DNA of 64,000 nt from Duganella sacchari (GTDB taxonomy: Bacteria; Pseudomonadota; Gammaproteobacteria; Burkholderiales; Burkholderiaceae_D): positions 124,001-188,000 of the forward strand of contig NZ_FRCX01000010.1 of assembly GCF_900143065.1 (NCBI RefSeq). The letters run 5' to 3'. The notes under the pieces were generated by a model. The model searched no databases, was not told where the DNA came from, and worked only from the letters and a program-made list of their open reading frames with translations. This document shows, in pieces, positions 9,088 to 17,144 of the stretch (the first letter of the stretch is position 1; the number at the start of each line of letters is the position of its first letter). The translations under genes were made by a program, and so were the position numbers.

Positions 9088-11112
9088 ATGAAAACAATAA
9101 TCTTGAATCCCCGTAATTGGGGTGTCGGTACCAAAATTACCGTTTTTACTTTTGGCCTCATCAGTGTGATTCTGGCGCTGCTGCTCACGCTCATCAACAT
9201 GAGCACCTCGGCCATGCTGAAAGAGCGCGCCAAGGCCAACGTCGCCAACACCTTGGGCGGCATCAGCAATACCGTTGAGATGTTCAACACCGCCATGAGC
9301 AACGACGCCTCCAGCTTCGCGCGTTTGTTCGCGGCCGGCTTCGGCGACGGCGGCTTCTCGCTGGACACCGCTACAACCGTCGACATCGGCGGCAAGCCGA
9401 CGCCTTCGCTCAAGCACAACGGCAAGACGCTGAATATGGACTTCAGCATCCCCGACAAATTCACCGCCGACACCGGCGTCGTGGCCACCATCTTTGCCGC
9501 CAACGGCGATGAGTTCGTGCGCGTCACCACCTCGCTGAAAAAAGAAAACGGCGAACGCGCCATCGGTACCCAGCTCGACCACGCGCACCCAAGCTACCCG
9601 CTGCTGCGCGCCGGTGGCAACTACATCGGCCTGGCCACGCTGTTCGGCAAGCAGTACATCACCGAATACGATCCGATCAAGGACAGCAGCGGCAAGGTCA
9701 TCGGCGTGCTGTTCATCGGCTTCGATATTTCCAAGAACCTCAGCGTGCTGAAAGAGAAAATCAAGGCCATCAAGATCGGCGACACCGGCTACGTCTACAT
9801 CGTCAACGCCGCCGGCAAGACCTTAGGCACGGCCGTGGTTCACCCGAGCCTGGAAGGCCAGAGCCTGCTGGACAGCAAAAGCAGCGACGGCCGCCTGTTC
9901 ATCAAAGAGATGCTGGACACCAAGGAAGGCAGCATGAGGTACGACTGGGCCGACAAGGACGGCGAAACACCGCGCGAGAAGATGGTGGAATTCCATACCT
10001 TCAAGCCGTGGAACTGGCTCATCGTCGGCGGCACCTACACGGAAGAAATCACGCGTGAAGCAGGCCAGCTGCGCAACCGCTACGCCGTGCTCGGCCTGAT
10101 CTCGCTGCTGCTGTTTGCGGTGGTGCTGTTCCTGCTGGTGCGTGCCGTGGTCTCGCGTCCGCTGTCGCGCGCTACCGAAGCCGCCAGCCGTATCGCCCAG
10201 GGCGACCTGGACGTGCATCTGGAAATCAATAACAAGGATGAGATCGGCCTGGTGCTGCGCTCGCTGAACAACATCAGCGACAACCTGTCCGGCGTGGTCG
10301 GCCAGGTACGCCAGGGCGCCGAGCAGATCACCACCGCATCGGCGGAAATCGCCCAGGGCAATCTGGATCTGTCGGGCCGTACCGAAGAGCAGGCCTCCAG
10401 CCTGGAAGAAACCGCAGCCTCGATGGAAGAACTGAGCACCGCCGTGACCCAGAACGCCGAGAACGCAACGCAAGCCAACAAGATGGCGCTGGCCGCGTCC
10501 GACATCGCCGTCAAGGGTGGCGAAGTGGTGGCGCAAGTGGTCGACACCATGGGCTCGATTACCGCCTCGTCGCGCAAGATTGCCGACATTATTTCGGTCA
10601 TCGACAGCATCGCCTTCCAGACCAACATCCTGGCGCTGAACGCCGCCGTGGAAGCGGCGCGTGCCGGCGAACAGGGCCGCGGCTTTGCCGTGGTGGCCTC
10701 CGAAGTGCGCAACCTGGCGCAGCGCTCGGCCACTGCCGCCAAGGAAATCAAGGAACTCATCGACGACTCCGTGAGCAAAGTGGAAATCGGCAGCAAGCAG
10801 GTGGAACAGGCTGGCAGCACCATGAAGGAAGTGGTTGACAGCGTGCGCCGCGTGACCGGCATCATGGCCGAAATCAGCACCGCCAGCGAAGAACAGCGCG
10901 CCGGCATCGGCCAGGTGCACGAAGCCATCACCCAGATGGACCAGGTGACGCAGCAGAACGCCGCACTGGTGGAAGAAGCGGCCGCTGCCGCCCAGGCGCT
11001 GCAGGACCAGGCGCATGAACTGGAAGACGTGGTGCGCATCTTCAAGCTGGGCAGCCACAGCGGCAACCAGCAGCCTGCGCGCGCGCAGGCACAGCGCCTG
11101 GCGCTCAAGTAA
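9088..11112 (+). CDS. Methyl-accepting chemotaxis protein with periplasmic Cache domain
   Basis: This 674-residue transmembrane chemoreceptor has TM1 at about residues 13-35, then a periplasmic sensor of about 290 residues of the Cache_3-Cache_2 type. The sensor contains 'GVLFIGFDISKNL' and 'KIGDTGYVYIVNAAGKTL', both typical of that fold. TM2 lies at about 332-353, followed by HAMP and the signalling tip 'AFQTNILALNAAVEAARAGEQGRGFAVVASEVRNLAQRSA'. Methylation-helix segments such as 'EEQASSLEETAASMEELS' are present. Ligands of such sensors are usually small organic acids or amines; none can be assigned here. No C-terminal CheR-tethering pentapeptide is seen. The gene is monocistronic, with its own promoter and a strong terminator. 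Confidence 0.93.
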   Translation: MKTIILNPRNWGVGTKITVFTFGLISVILALLLTLINMSTSAMLKERAKANVANTLGGISNTVEMFNTAMSNDASSFARLFAAGFGDGGFSLDTATTVDIGGKPTPSLKHNGKTLNMDFSIPDKFTADTGVVATIFAANGDEFVRVTTSLKKENGERAIGTQLDHAHPSYPLLRAGGNYIGLATLFGKQYITEYDPIKDSSGKVIGVLFIGFDISKNLSVLKEKIKAIKIGDTGYVYIVNAAGKTLGTAVVHPSLEGQSLLDSKSSDGRLFIKEMLDTKEGSMRYDWADKDGETPREKMVEFHTFKPWNWLIVGGTYTEEITREAGQLRNRYAVLGLISLLLFAVVLFLLVRAVVSRPLSRATEAASRIAQGDLDVHLEINNKDEIGLVLRSLNNISDNLSGVVGQVRQGAEQITTASAEIAQGNLDLSGRTEEQASSLEETAASMEELSTAVTQNAENATQANKMALAASDIAVKGGEVVAQVVDTMGSITASSRKIADIISVIDSIAFQTNILALNAAVEAARAGEQGRGFAVVASEVRNLAQRSATAAKEIKELIDDSVSKVEIGSKQVEQAGSTMKEVVDSVRRVTGIMAEISTASEEQRAGIGQVHEAITQMDQVTQQNAALVEEAAAAAQALQDQAHELEDVVRIFKLGSHSGNQQPARAQAQRLALK

Positions 11113-11131
11113 GCGCGCCGCGCCAGTCATC

Positions 11132-11170
11132 AAGCCGCCCCGTGAATCACGGTGGCGGCTTTTTTCTTTT
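11132..11170 (+). terminator. Rho-independent terminator after the chemoreceptor gene
   Basis: A stem AAGCCGCC / GGCGGCTT with an inner GTGAATCAC hairpin is followed by TTTTTTCTTTT. The T-run touches the -10-like TATAAT of the next gene. Confidence 0.8.
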
Positions 11171-11175
11171 ATAAT
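11170..11175 (+). promoter_or_regulatory. Consensus -10 element close to a start codon
   Basis: A perfect TATAAT lies only 6 bp before the ATG at 11182. If it is used, transcription would begin at or next to the start codon and give a leaderless message. No clear -35 is visible because the preceding terminator occupies that place. Confidence 0.35.
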
Positions 11176-11181
11176 TGCTGA

Positions 11182-11550
11182 ATGCCTATTTTTCTCCAGC
11201 ACCGGCGCTTGACCAGCCTGATCGTTTCTATAGCGATCCTGCTGAACCTGTGCGCGCCGGCGGTCAGCCAGGCGGTCACGCTATTGACCGCCAATCCGCT
11301 GGCCCTGGAGATTTGCAGCGCGACCCGCGCAGCCGACGATACCGCGCCAGCCAAGCTGCCCGCGCACACCGTCAAGCATTGCGTCCTCTGCGCCGTCCAG
11401 GGCGGCAACGATGCGCCCCCGCCCGCACCCGCCGGCCTGCTGGCGGTGCTGGAAGGCCACGACGTTTATCCGGCGCCGCGCCACACCGCGCGCCTGCCGC
11501 AATCCACCTGGTCCGACGCGCAAGCGCGCGGGCCACCTGCCGCCGCCTGA
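11182..11550 (+). CDS. DUF2946 family small exported protein (copper locus)
   Basis: This is a 122-residue protein with an N-terminal signal or anchor (residues 10-32). A cysteine pair 'KHCVLCAVQ' near residue 65 is the hallmark of DUF2946. A Pro/Ala-rich, low-complexity tail follows. DUF2946 proteins are found next to copper chaperone genes, and here the SCO1 and PCuAC genes follow, so a role in periplasmic copper handling is inferred. No Shine-Dalgarno sequence precedes the ATG, and a TATAAT sits 6 bp upstream, which would fit leaderless translation. The downstream gap to SCO1 is 71 bp. The function is not established for the family. Confidence 0.75.
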   Translation: MPIFLQHRRLTSLIVSIAILLNLCAPAVSQAVTLLTANPLALEICSATRAADDTAPAKLPAHTVKHCVLCAVQGGNDAPPPAPAGLLAVLEGHDVYPAPRHTARLPQSTWSDAQARGPPAAA

Positions 11551-11621
11551 TTGTCGTCCGCCGCACGCTGGCGCCTATCGGCCCTGCGTGCTTCCGCAAC
11601 ATCCGCTCTACAGGATTCCCT

Positions 11622-12233
11622 ATGCAACGCCGTTTATTCCTATCGTCGTTGGCCGCCCTGCCATTCGTGGCGGGCACGGCGCACGCCGCCGGCTTTACCG
11701 CCATCGACATCACGGGCAGCAGCATCGGCCCCGACTATCAGCTGTTTTACGGTGACGGCAAGCCCGCCGCACTGCGCGACTTCAAAGGCAAGGTGGTAAT
11801 GCTGTTCTTCGGCTTCACCCAATGTCCGGACGTATGCCCGACCGCGCTGGCGCGCGCCGTCGAGATCAAGCGCCTGCTCGGCGCCGATGGCGACAAGCTG
11901 CAAGTCGTGTTTGTCACCGTCGATCCGGAACGCGATACCGCACCACTGCTGGCCGAGTACACGCGCGCCTTCGATCCCACCTTTGTCGCCGTGCGCGGCA
12001 ACCTGGAGCAGACCGCCAAGGCCGCCAAGGACTTCAAGATCTTTTACCGCAAAGTCCCGAGCGGCAGCTCCTACACCATGGACCACACCGCCCTCACCTA
12101 CGTGTTCGACACCAGCGGCAAAGTCCGCCTGGCCATGAAACACGAAGAAACCGCCCAGCAGTGCGCCGACGACATCCGCAAACTGCTCAACCCGAAAAAA
12201 GACACCGGCTTCCTGAAAGGACTCTTCCAATGA
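11622..12233 (+). CDS. SCO1/SenC family copper chaperone for cytochrome c oxidase
   Basis: This 203-residue exported thioredoxin-fold protein delivers copper to, or reduces, the CuA site of cytochrome c oxidase. A signal peptide covers residues 1-22. The copper motif CxxxC is C68-P-D-V-C72 in 'GFTQCPDVCP', and the third ligand is the His in 'SYTMDHTALTYVF' near residue 158. I chose the ATG at 11622 because it begins the signal peptide; the frame is open further upstream but that part codes for nothing SCO-like. The stop overlaps the start of the PCuAC gene by 4 bp (ATGA), so the two are translationally coupled. A signal or respiratory role is typical of the family. Confidence 0.92.
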   Translation: MQRRLFLSSLAALPFVAGTAHAAGFTAIDITGSSIGPDYQLFYGDGKPAALRDFKGKVVMLFFGFTQCPDVCPTALARAVEIKRLLGADGDKLQVVFVTVDPERDTAPLLAEYTRAFDPTFVAVRGNLEQTAKAAKDFKIFYRKVPSGSSYTMDHTALTYVFDTSGKVRLAMKHEETAQQCADDIRKLLNPKKDTGFLKGLFQ

Positions 12234-12658
12234 AAAAACTACTCTCCCTGCTGCTGATGGCCGCCCTGCCCGCCCTGGCGCAAGTCACCGTTGGCGAACC
12301 ATGGGTGCGCGCCACCGTGGCGGCCCAGAAAGCCACCGGCGCCTTCATGACGCTGACTTCGACCACCTCGGCCAAACTGGTGGGCGCCAGCTCGCCGGCC
12401 GCCGGTGTGGTGGAAGTGCACGAAATGAAAATGGATAACGACACCATGCGCATGCGCCAGATCCAGGCGCTGGACCTGCCCGCCGGCCAGCTGGTCAAGC
12501 TGGCGCCAGGCGGCTACCACCTGATGCTGCTGAACCTGAAGCAGCCGCTCAAGGAAGGCGACAAAGTACCGCTGACGCTGGAGATTGAAGATGCGCAGAA
12601 GGTGCGCAGCAAGGTGGAAGTGGAAGCGCCGGTCAAGCCGCTCAACGCGGCACACTGA
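12230..12658 (+). CDS. Periplasmic copper chaperone PCu(A)C
   Basis: This is a 142-residue exported protein with a signal peptide (residues 1-17). It carries the full copper-binding pattern H(M)X10MX21HXM: H64, M75, H97 and M99 in the segment from 'VEVHEMKM' to 'GGYHLML'. PCuAC proteins bind Cu(I) and work with SCO proteins to metallate the CuA centre of cytochrome oxidase, and the overlap with the upstream SCO1 gene fits that. A Lys/Pro-rich tail ends the protein. Its stop is 4 bp from the stop of the convergent TetR gene, and no terminator hairpin is visible in between. Confidence 0.93.
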   Translation: MKKLLSLLLMAALPALAQVTVGEPWVRATVAAQKATGAFMTLTSTTSAKLVGASSPAAGVVEVHEMKMDNDTMRMRQIQALDLPAGQLVKLAPGGYHLMLLNLKQPLKEGDKVPLTLEIEDAQKVRSKVEVEAPVKPLNAAH

Positions 12659-12662
12659 TCCC

Positions 12663-13271
12663 TTACCGGGTCAGCCCGCCAAATGTCATCGTCAGCATGT
12701 GGCGGACGATATCGTCGTCCGCCATCTTGCTGAACTTCTGCAGATACTCCACCGCCGGGTCGCAGGTCCGCGCATAGTAGCTGAACAAAATCGCGTCAGA
12801 AGGCAGGGCCGGATTCAGCAGGCCCTCTTTCTGCGCCTGCTTCACCAGGCCCTCCAGCTGCCGGTTCAGTTTCACCACGCGCAGCATGTACTTCACATTG
12901 CGCATCAACATATCCCGCACATGCGGGCTGGTCGACGGCAGGAATGGCAGCCCGCCACCCAGCCGCACGCGCAGCGCCCACTCCAGCAACGCCGACAGCT
13001 TCTGCACCGGATTCAGTGCCGCGTCCAGCGCGGCAACCTGCTCAATCGCCCCATCCAGCAAGCGGATCATGGCCTCGCCCACCAGCTCCTCCTTGGACTT
13101 GAAGTGCTTGTACAGGCTGGGCTTGGAAATGCCCACCGCCCCAGCCACGTCATCCATGGTCATCAGGTCGTAGCCTTTACTGCCCAGCACCGCAGTCGCC
13201 GCGTCCAGGATGGCGTTCTCGCGCAATTTAAACGCCTGGTCTTTAAAACTGAATTTGGACAGAATACTCAT
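12663..13271 (-). CDS. TetR family transcriptional regulator
   Basis: The protein is 202 residues long. Its N-terminal helix-turn-helix (about residues 18-64) contains 'ILDAATAVLGSKGYDLMTMDDVAGAVGISKPSLYKHFKSKEEL', the TetR DNA-binding pattern. The C-terminal ligand domain is not recognisable at subfamily level. The gene is divergent from the FAD/DUF1365/CFA/photolyase operon, and a strong 18-bp dyad lies in the 97-bp gap. By the usual TetR logic it probably represses that operon and itself. The inducer is unknown; given the operon, a fatty-acid or oxidised-lipid ligand is a guess. Confidence 0.9.
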   Translation of the reverse strand: MSILSKFSFKDQAFKLRENAILDAATAVLGSKGYDLMTMDDVAGAVGISKPSLYKHFKSKEELVGEAMIRLLDGAIEQVAALDAALNPVQKLSALLEWALRVRLGGGLPFLPSTSPHVRDMLMRNVKYMLRVVKLNRQLEGLVKQAQKEGLLNPALPSDAILFSYYARTCDPAVEYLQKFSKMADDDIVRHMLTMTFGGLTR

Positions 13272-13281
13272 AAGTAAATTT

Positions 13282-13299
13282 CGCTACTAATCAGTAGCG
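13282..13299. promoter_or_regulatory. Predicted TetR operator (inverted repeat)
   Basis: A perfect dyad CGCTACT-AATC-AGTAGCG, with 7-bp arms and a 4-bp centre, lies between the divergent TetR gene and the lipid/photolyase operon. A related, degenerate half pair (CTGAT...GGTAG) follows at about 13303-13317, so two dimers may bind. Confidence 0.6.
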
Positions 13300-13368
13300 T
13301 TTCTGATTTATTGGTAGTAATATTATCACGTCGGTACAAAAACAGGCAGATTGCCGCTTAAAACCATC

Positions 13369-14649
13369 ATGAATACACCACGTAAACGCATTGCCGTCAT
13401 CGGCGCCGGGATTTCCGGCCTGGCTGCGGCCTACTTCCTGCAGCGCCGCCATGACGTAGTGCTGTTCGAGGCCGGCAGCTATCTTGGCGGCCATGCAAAT
13501 ACCGTGGACATCGAACTGGCAGGCCAGCGCTGTGCCGTCGACACCGGTTTTTTGGTCTACAACGAGAAAACCTATCCCAACCTGATCGCGCTGTTTGACG
13601 AACTGGGCGTCGACAGCATCGGCAGCGATATGTCGTTTGCCGTCTCCATGGACAACGGTGCGCTGGAGTGGGCTGGCACCAGTCTGGACACGGTGTTCGC
13701 CCAGCGCCGCCGCCTGGCATCGCCGTCCTTCTTGCGCATGCTGCGCGACATCCTGCATTTCAACCGCCATGCCGAGGCATTTCTGGCCGATTGCGCATCG
13801 GACGGCGCCACGCTGGGCCAGTTGCTGGCACGGCACGGTTACAGCACCATGTTCCGCGACGCCTATCTGCTGCCGATGGCGGCGGCGATCTGGTCCAGTT
13901 CACCACGTGACATCCTGGCCTTCCCGGCCGCGACGTTCCTGCGCTTCTGCCTGAACCACGCGCTGCTGCAGGTGAATGACCGGCCGCAGTGGCGCACCGT
14001 GCGCGGCGGCTCGCGTCAATACGTGCAGGCGATCGCCGCCACGCTGCCCGACTGCCGCCTCAACACGCCCGTCAGCGCGGTACGCCGCGGCGCCGGCCAC
14101 GTCATGGTCAGCAGCAACGGCCGCGGCGAAGTGTTTGATGATGTCGTCTTCGCCACGCACGCGCCGACCACACTGTCGCTGCTGGTCGACGCCAGCGAAC
14201 GCGAGCGCGCGATTCTCGGCGCCGTGCGCTATCAGCCCAATACCGCCTGGCTGCACACGGATGCCAAGCTACTGCCAAAACGGCGCAAGGTGTGGTCGGC
14301 CTGGAATTATCTGTCGTCACGGCAGACTGATGGCAGCCGCCCCGTCTGTGTCAGCTACTGGCTCAACCAGCTGCAAAGCCTGCCATTCAGCCAGCCCGTG
14401 GTGGTGACGCTGAACCCGCCCGTCGCACCGGCTGCCGATTCCGTCCTGGCGCGCTTCGAGTACGACCACCCGATCATGGACCAGCCGGCGATTGACGCCC
14501 AGCGCGCGCTGCCGGAGATCCAGGGTCTCGGCGGCGCTTGGTATGCCGGTGCCTGGAGCGGCTATGGCTTCCATGAAGACGGCCTGAAGTCTGCGCTGCG
14601 CATTGCCGCCGCATTTGACGCCGCCCCAGCGTGGACCACCCTGCCATGA
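13369..14649 (+). CDS. FAD-dependent oxidoreductase (amine-oxidase/desaturase-like)
   Basis: This 426-residue flavoprotein has the dinucleotide-binding motif 'IAVIGAGISGLAAAY' at residues 7-21 and the second flavin contact 'FEAGSYLGGHANT' near 35-47, as in amine oxidases, phytoene desaturases and squalene-type oxidases. Its 'NTVDIELAGQRCAVDTGFLVYNE' stretch is typical of the family adjoining DUF1365 and CFA synthase genes. The substrate is not known from the sequence; an acyl-chain or lipid oxidation is inferred from the neighbours. The ATG at 13369 is preferred; a TTG 18 bp upstream is an alternative. Its stop overlaps the DUF1365 start (ATGA). It is the first gene of a nine-gene operon. Confidence 0.88.
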   Translation: MNTPRKRIAVIGAGISGLAAAYFLQRRHDVVLFEAGSYLGGHANTVDIELAGQRCAVDTGFLVYNEKTYPNLIALFDELGVDSIGSDMSFAVSMDNGALEWAGTSLDTVFAQRRRLASPSFLRMLRDILHFNRHAEAFLADCASDGATLGQLLARHGYSTMFRDAYLLPMAAAIWSSSPRDILAFPAATFLRFCLNHALLQVNDRPQWRTVRGGSRQYVQAIAATLPDCRLNTPVSAVRRGAGHVMVSSNGRGEVFDDVVFATHAPTTLSLLVDASERERAILGAVRYQPNTAWLHTDAKLLPKRRKVWSAWNYLSSRQTDGSRPVCVSYWLNQLQSLPFSQPVVVTLNPPVAPAADSVLARFEYDHPIMDQPAIDAQRALPEIQGLGGAWYAGAWSGYGFHEDGLKSALRIAAAFDAAPAWTTLP

Positions 14650-15413
14650 AATCACCAGCGCCCGCCCAACTGGTCCATGCACGCGTGATGCATGCGCGCT
14701 TGCGGCCGGTGCTGCACCGTTTTGTCTATCCGGTGTTCTATGTGCGCCTGAATCTGGCGCAGCTGGAGCGATGCCAGTCGCGCTGGTTTGGCATCGACCG
14801 CCGCCGCCCACTGTCACTGCGCACGCGTGACTACGGCCCGCGCGACGGCAGCAGCCTGGAACACTGGATGCGCGCGCTGCTGGCTGAGCACGACATCGCG
14901 GCTAATGGCGAGATCTGGCTGCAGACCTTCCCGCGCGTATTGGGCCATGCGTTCAACCCCGTCAGCTTCTGGCATTGCCATGACCGCCAAGGCCGCCTGC
15001 GCGCCGTGCTGGCCGAGGTGAACAACACCTTCGGCGAAACCCACCGCTACCTGCTACAGGTGTCAAGCGAGGGCGCGGCCACGTGCATCAAGCAGATGCA
15101 TGTGTCGCCGTTTTGCCAGCCAACCGGCCACTACCATTTCCGCTTCCATCTGACTGGCGCGCAGCCGCGTACCAGCCTCGATTACCACGATGACGACGGT
15201 CTGCTGATCCGCACCACGCTGTCCGGCCGCGCCGAGCCCATGCGCGACAGCGCGCTGGCCGCCGCCCTGCTGCGCTATCCGCTGCTGGGACTGGGCATCG
15301 TGTTCCGCATTCACTGGCAGGCCTTGCGGCTGTGGTTAAAGAAAGTGCCCTTTTTCCGCAAGCCGCCACGTTCCGCCACCAACATCACTGTCCACGAGGA
15401 GCCGCTCCGATGA
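14646..15413 (+). CDS. DUF1365 domain protein
   Basis: The protein is 255 residues long. It opens with 'VHARVMHARLRPVLHRFVYPVFYVRLNL', the typical DUF1365 start. Family segments 'LQTFPRVLGHAFNPVSFWHCHD', 'EVNNTFGETHRYLL' and 'KQMHVSPFCQPTGHYHFRF' follow. DUF1365 genes nearly always sit beside an FAD oxidoreductase and a CFA-like methyltransferase, as here. No reaction has been firmly assigned, although a role in altered membrane fatty acids is widely suspected. It overlaps both neighbours by 4 bp, so translation is coupled. The final hydrophobic stretch, 'LLRYPLLGLGIVFRIHWQAL', suggests membrane contact. Confidence 0.9.
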   Translation: MKSPAPAQLVHARVMHARLRPVLHRFVYPVFYVRLNLAQLERCQSRWFGIDRRRPLSLRTRDYGPRDGSSLEHWMRALLAEHDIAANGEIWLQTFPRVLGHAFNPVSFWHCHDRQGRLRAVLAEVNNTFGETHRYLLQVSSEGAATCIKQMHVSPFCQPTGHYHFRFHLTGAQPRTSLDYHDDDGLLIRTTLSGRAEPMRDSALAAALLRYPLLGLGIVFRIHWQALRLWLKKVPFFRKPPRSATNITVHEEPLR

Positions 15414-16615
15414 ACCGTACGCTGTCAACCGCCATCCAGACCGCGCCGCCCAGCGCGCGGCTATTCCTGACTTTGCTGGGCCGCATCAGCCAGGGACATC
15501 TGGAGCTGATCACGCCCGACCATACGCGCATGGTGTTTGGCGATGCCCATGCCAACCCCGGCGCCACGCTGGAGATCCACGACTGGCGCGCCTGCGCCTG
15601 CATCCTGCGCGCAGGCGACATCGGCCTCGGTGAAGCCTGGGGCGCGGGCTGGATCGACAGCCCGGACCTGGTCGCGCTGCTGCGGCTGGCCTTGCGCAAT
15701 GAAGCGGCGCTCGAACCGGCGGTGTTCGGTGGCGTACTGGCACGCTGCTGGTACCGGGTGCGCCACTGGCTGCGGCCCAACACGCGCAATGGCAGCCGCC
15801 GCAACATCCACAGCCACTACGATATCGGCAACGACTTCTACCGCCTGTGGCTGGACCGCAGCTGGACCTATTCGGCGGCCATCTTTGATGGCGACTACGG
15901 CCTGCCGCTGGAGCAGGCACAGTCCCGCAAATACCAGCGCGTCATCAACACGCTGGGACTGCGGGCGGGCGACCGGGTGCTGGAGATCGGCTGCGGCTGG
16001 GGCGGTTTTGCCGAGCACGCGGCGCGCCAGGGCATCCATGTGCATGGGCTGACCATCTCGCCAGCGCAGCTGCAGGTCGCGCAGCAGCGCATCGCTGCTG
16101 CGGGCCTGGGCGCACTCGCGCAACTGGAGCTGCGCGACTACCGCGACATCCGTGGCAGCTACGACGCCGCGGTGTCGATTGAAATGTTCGAGGCGGTTGG
16201 CGAACGCTATTGGCCGCAGTATTTCGACACCGTGCAAGCGCGCCTTAAAGCCGGCGGCAAGGCACTGGTGCAGTCCATCACCATCGGTGAACGCCACTTC
16301 CCGCGCTACCGCAGCAGCACGGACTTCATCCAGCAATACATCTTCCCGGGCGGGATGCTGCCGAGCGTCGAGCGCTTCGAGCGCAGCGCCGCCCGCGCCG
16401 GCCTGCACAGCGAAGAACACTACGCCTTTGGCCCCGACTATGCAGAGACGCTGCGGCGCTGGCGCAGCGCCTACCACGCCGCGCGCGCACAAGTGACGGC
16501 GCAAGGTTTCGACGCCCATTTCATGCGTATCTGGGACCTGTATTTCGCTTATTGCGAAGCTGCTTTCGATGAGGGTCGTACCGATGTGGTCCAGTTCCTT
16601 CTCCATAAACGCTAG
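15410..16615 (+). CDS. Cyclopropane-fatty-acyl-phospholipid synthase family methyltransferase
   Basis: This 401-residue SAM-dependent enzyme is slightly longer than E. coli Cfa. The SAM site reads 'VLEIGCGWGGFAEHAA' and is followed by 'VHGLTISPAQLQVAQQR'. The active-site region has 'YDAAVSIEMFEAVGERYWPQYF' and 'QYIFPGGMLPS'. The family adds a methylene or methyl group to unsaturated acyl chains of membrane phospholipids. In operons with an FAD oxidoreductase and DUF1365 it may instead take part in methylated or furan fatty-acid synthesis, as described for alphaproteobacteria; this is a hypothesis. The ATG overlaps the DUF1365 stop by 4 bp. The 3' end overlaps the next gene by about 32 bp. Confidence 0.9.
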   Translation: MNRTLSTAIQTAPPSARLFLTLLGRISQGHLELITPDHTRMVFGDAHANPGATLEIHDWRACACILRAGDIGLGEAWGAGWIDSPDLVALLRLALRNEAALEPAVFGGVLARCWYRVRHWLRPNTRNGSRRNIHSHYDIGNDFYRLWLDRSWTYSAAIFDGDYGLPLEQAQSRKYQRVINTLGLRAGDRVLEIGCGWGGFAEHAARQGIHVHGLTISPAQLQVAQQRIAAAGLGALAQLELRDYRDIRGSYDAAVSIEMFEAVGERYWPQYFDTVQARLKAGGKALVQSITIGERHFPRYRSSTDFIQQYIFPGGMLPSVERFERSAARAGLHSEEHYAFGPDYAETLRRWRSAYHAARAQVTAQGFDAHFMRIWDLYFAYCEAAFDEGRTDVVQFLLHKR

Positions 16616-17144
16616 GCGCCGCCTGGTGCTGGGCGCGCTGCTCGCTGCCGCGACGGTGGCCAGCGCACCCAGCGTGGCCGCTGCCGACTGGCGCACGCAG
16701 CTGCCGCAAGCGCAAGCGGTGGGAGGCGGCGACCTGCGCTGGTTCGGCCTGCGCATCTACCACGCCACACTATGGTCGGCCAGCCGCCCATTCGACGCCG
16801 CGCAGCCCTTTGCTTTGCAGCTCAGCTACTACCGCAGCATCAGCCGCGAGCGCCTGGTCAGCACCAGCATGGAGGAAATCCGCCGCCTCAGTCCCGTGCC
16901 CATCGCGGCCGCCACGCTGGCGCGATGGGAAGCGCAGCTGTCCAACGCGTTCGTGGATGTGCGTGATGGCGATGAGCTGACCGGCGTCTACCTGCCCGGC
17001 AACGGCATGCGCCTGTACGACCGCCAGCGCCTGCTGGCAGAACTCAACGACGAAGCGCTGGCGCGCGCCTTCTTTGATATCTGGCTCAATCCGGACAGCC
17101 GTGACCCGACGCTGCGCCTACGCTTGCTGGGAACGCCGCCATGA
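16584..17144 (+). CDS. Chalcone-isomerase-like exported protein
   Basis: This 186-residue protein has an N-terminal signal peptide ('RRRLVLGALLAAATVASAPSVAAA'). Its body has the bacterial chalcone-isomerase-like pattern 'GGGDLRWFGLRIYHATLWSA' and 'LQLSYYRSISRERLVSTS'. The fold is related to plant chalcone isomerases and fatty-acid-binding proteins, so a periplasmic fatty-acid-binding role is possible; catalysis is not implied. The start is inside the CFA gene: ATG 16584 has GAGGG 8 bp upstream, and ATG 16569 is an alternative. The overlap with the CFA stop suggests translational coupling. The stop overlaps the MFS start by 4 bp. Confidence 0.82.
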   Translation: MWSSSFSINARRRLVLGALLAAATVASAPSVAAADWRTQLPQAQAVGGGDLRWFGLRIYHATLWSASRPFDAAQPFALQLSYYRSISRERLVSTSMEEIRRLSPVPIAAATLARWEAQLSNAFVDVRDGDELTGVYLPGNGMRLYDRQRLLAELNDEALARAFFDIWLNPDSRDPTLRLRLLGTPP

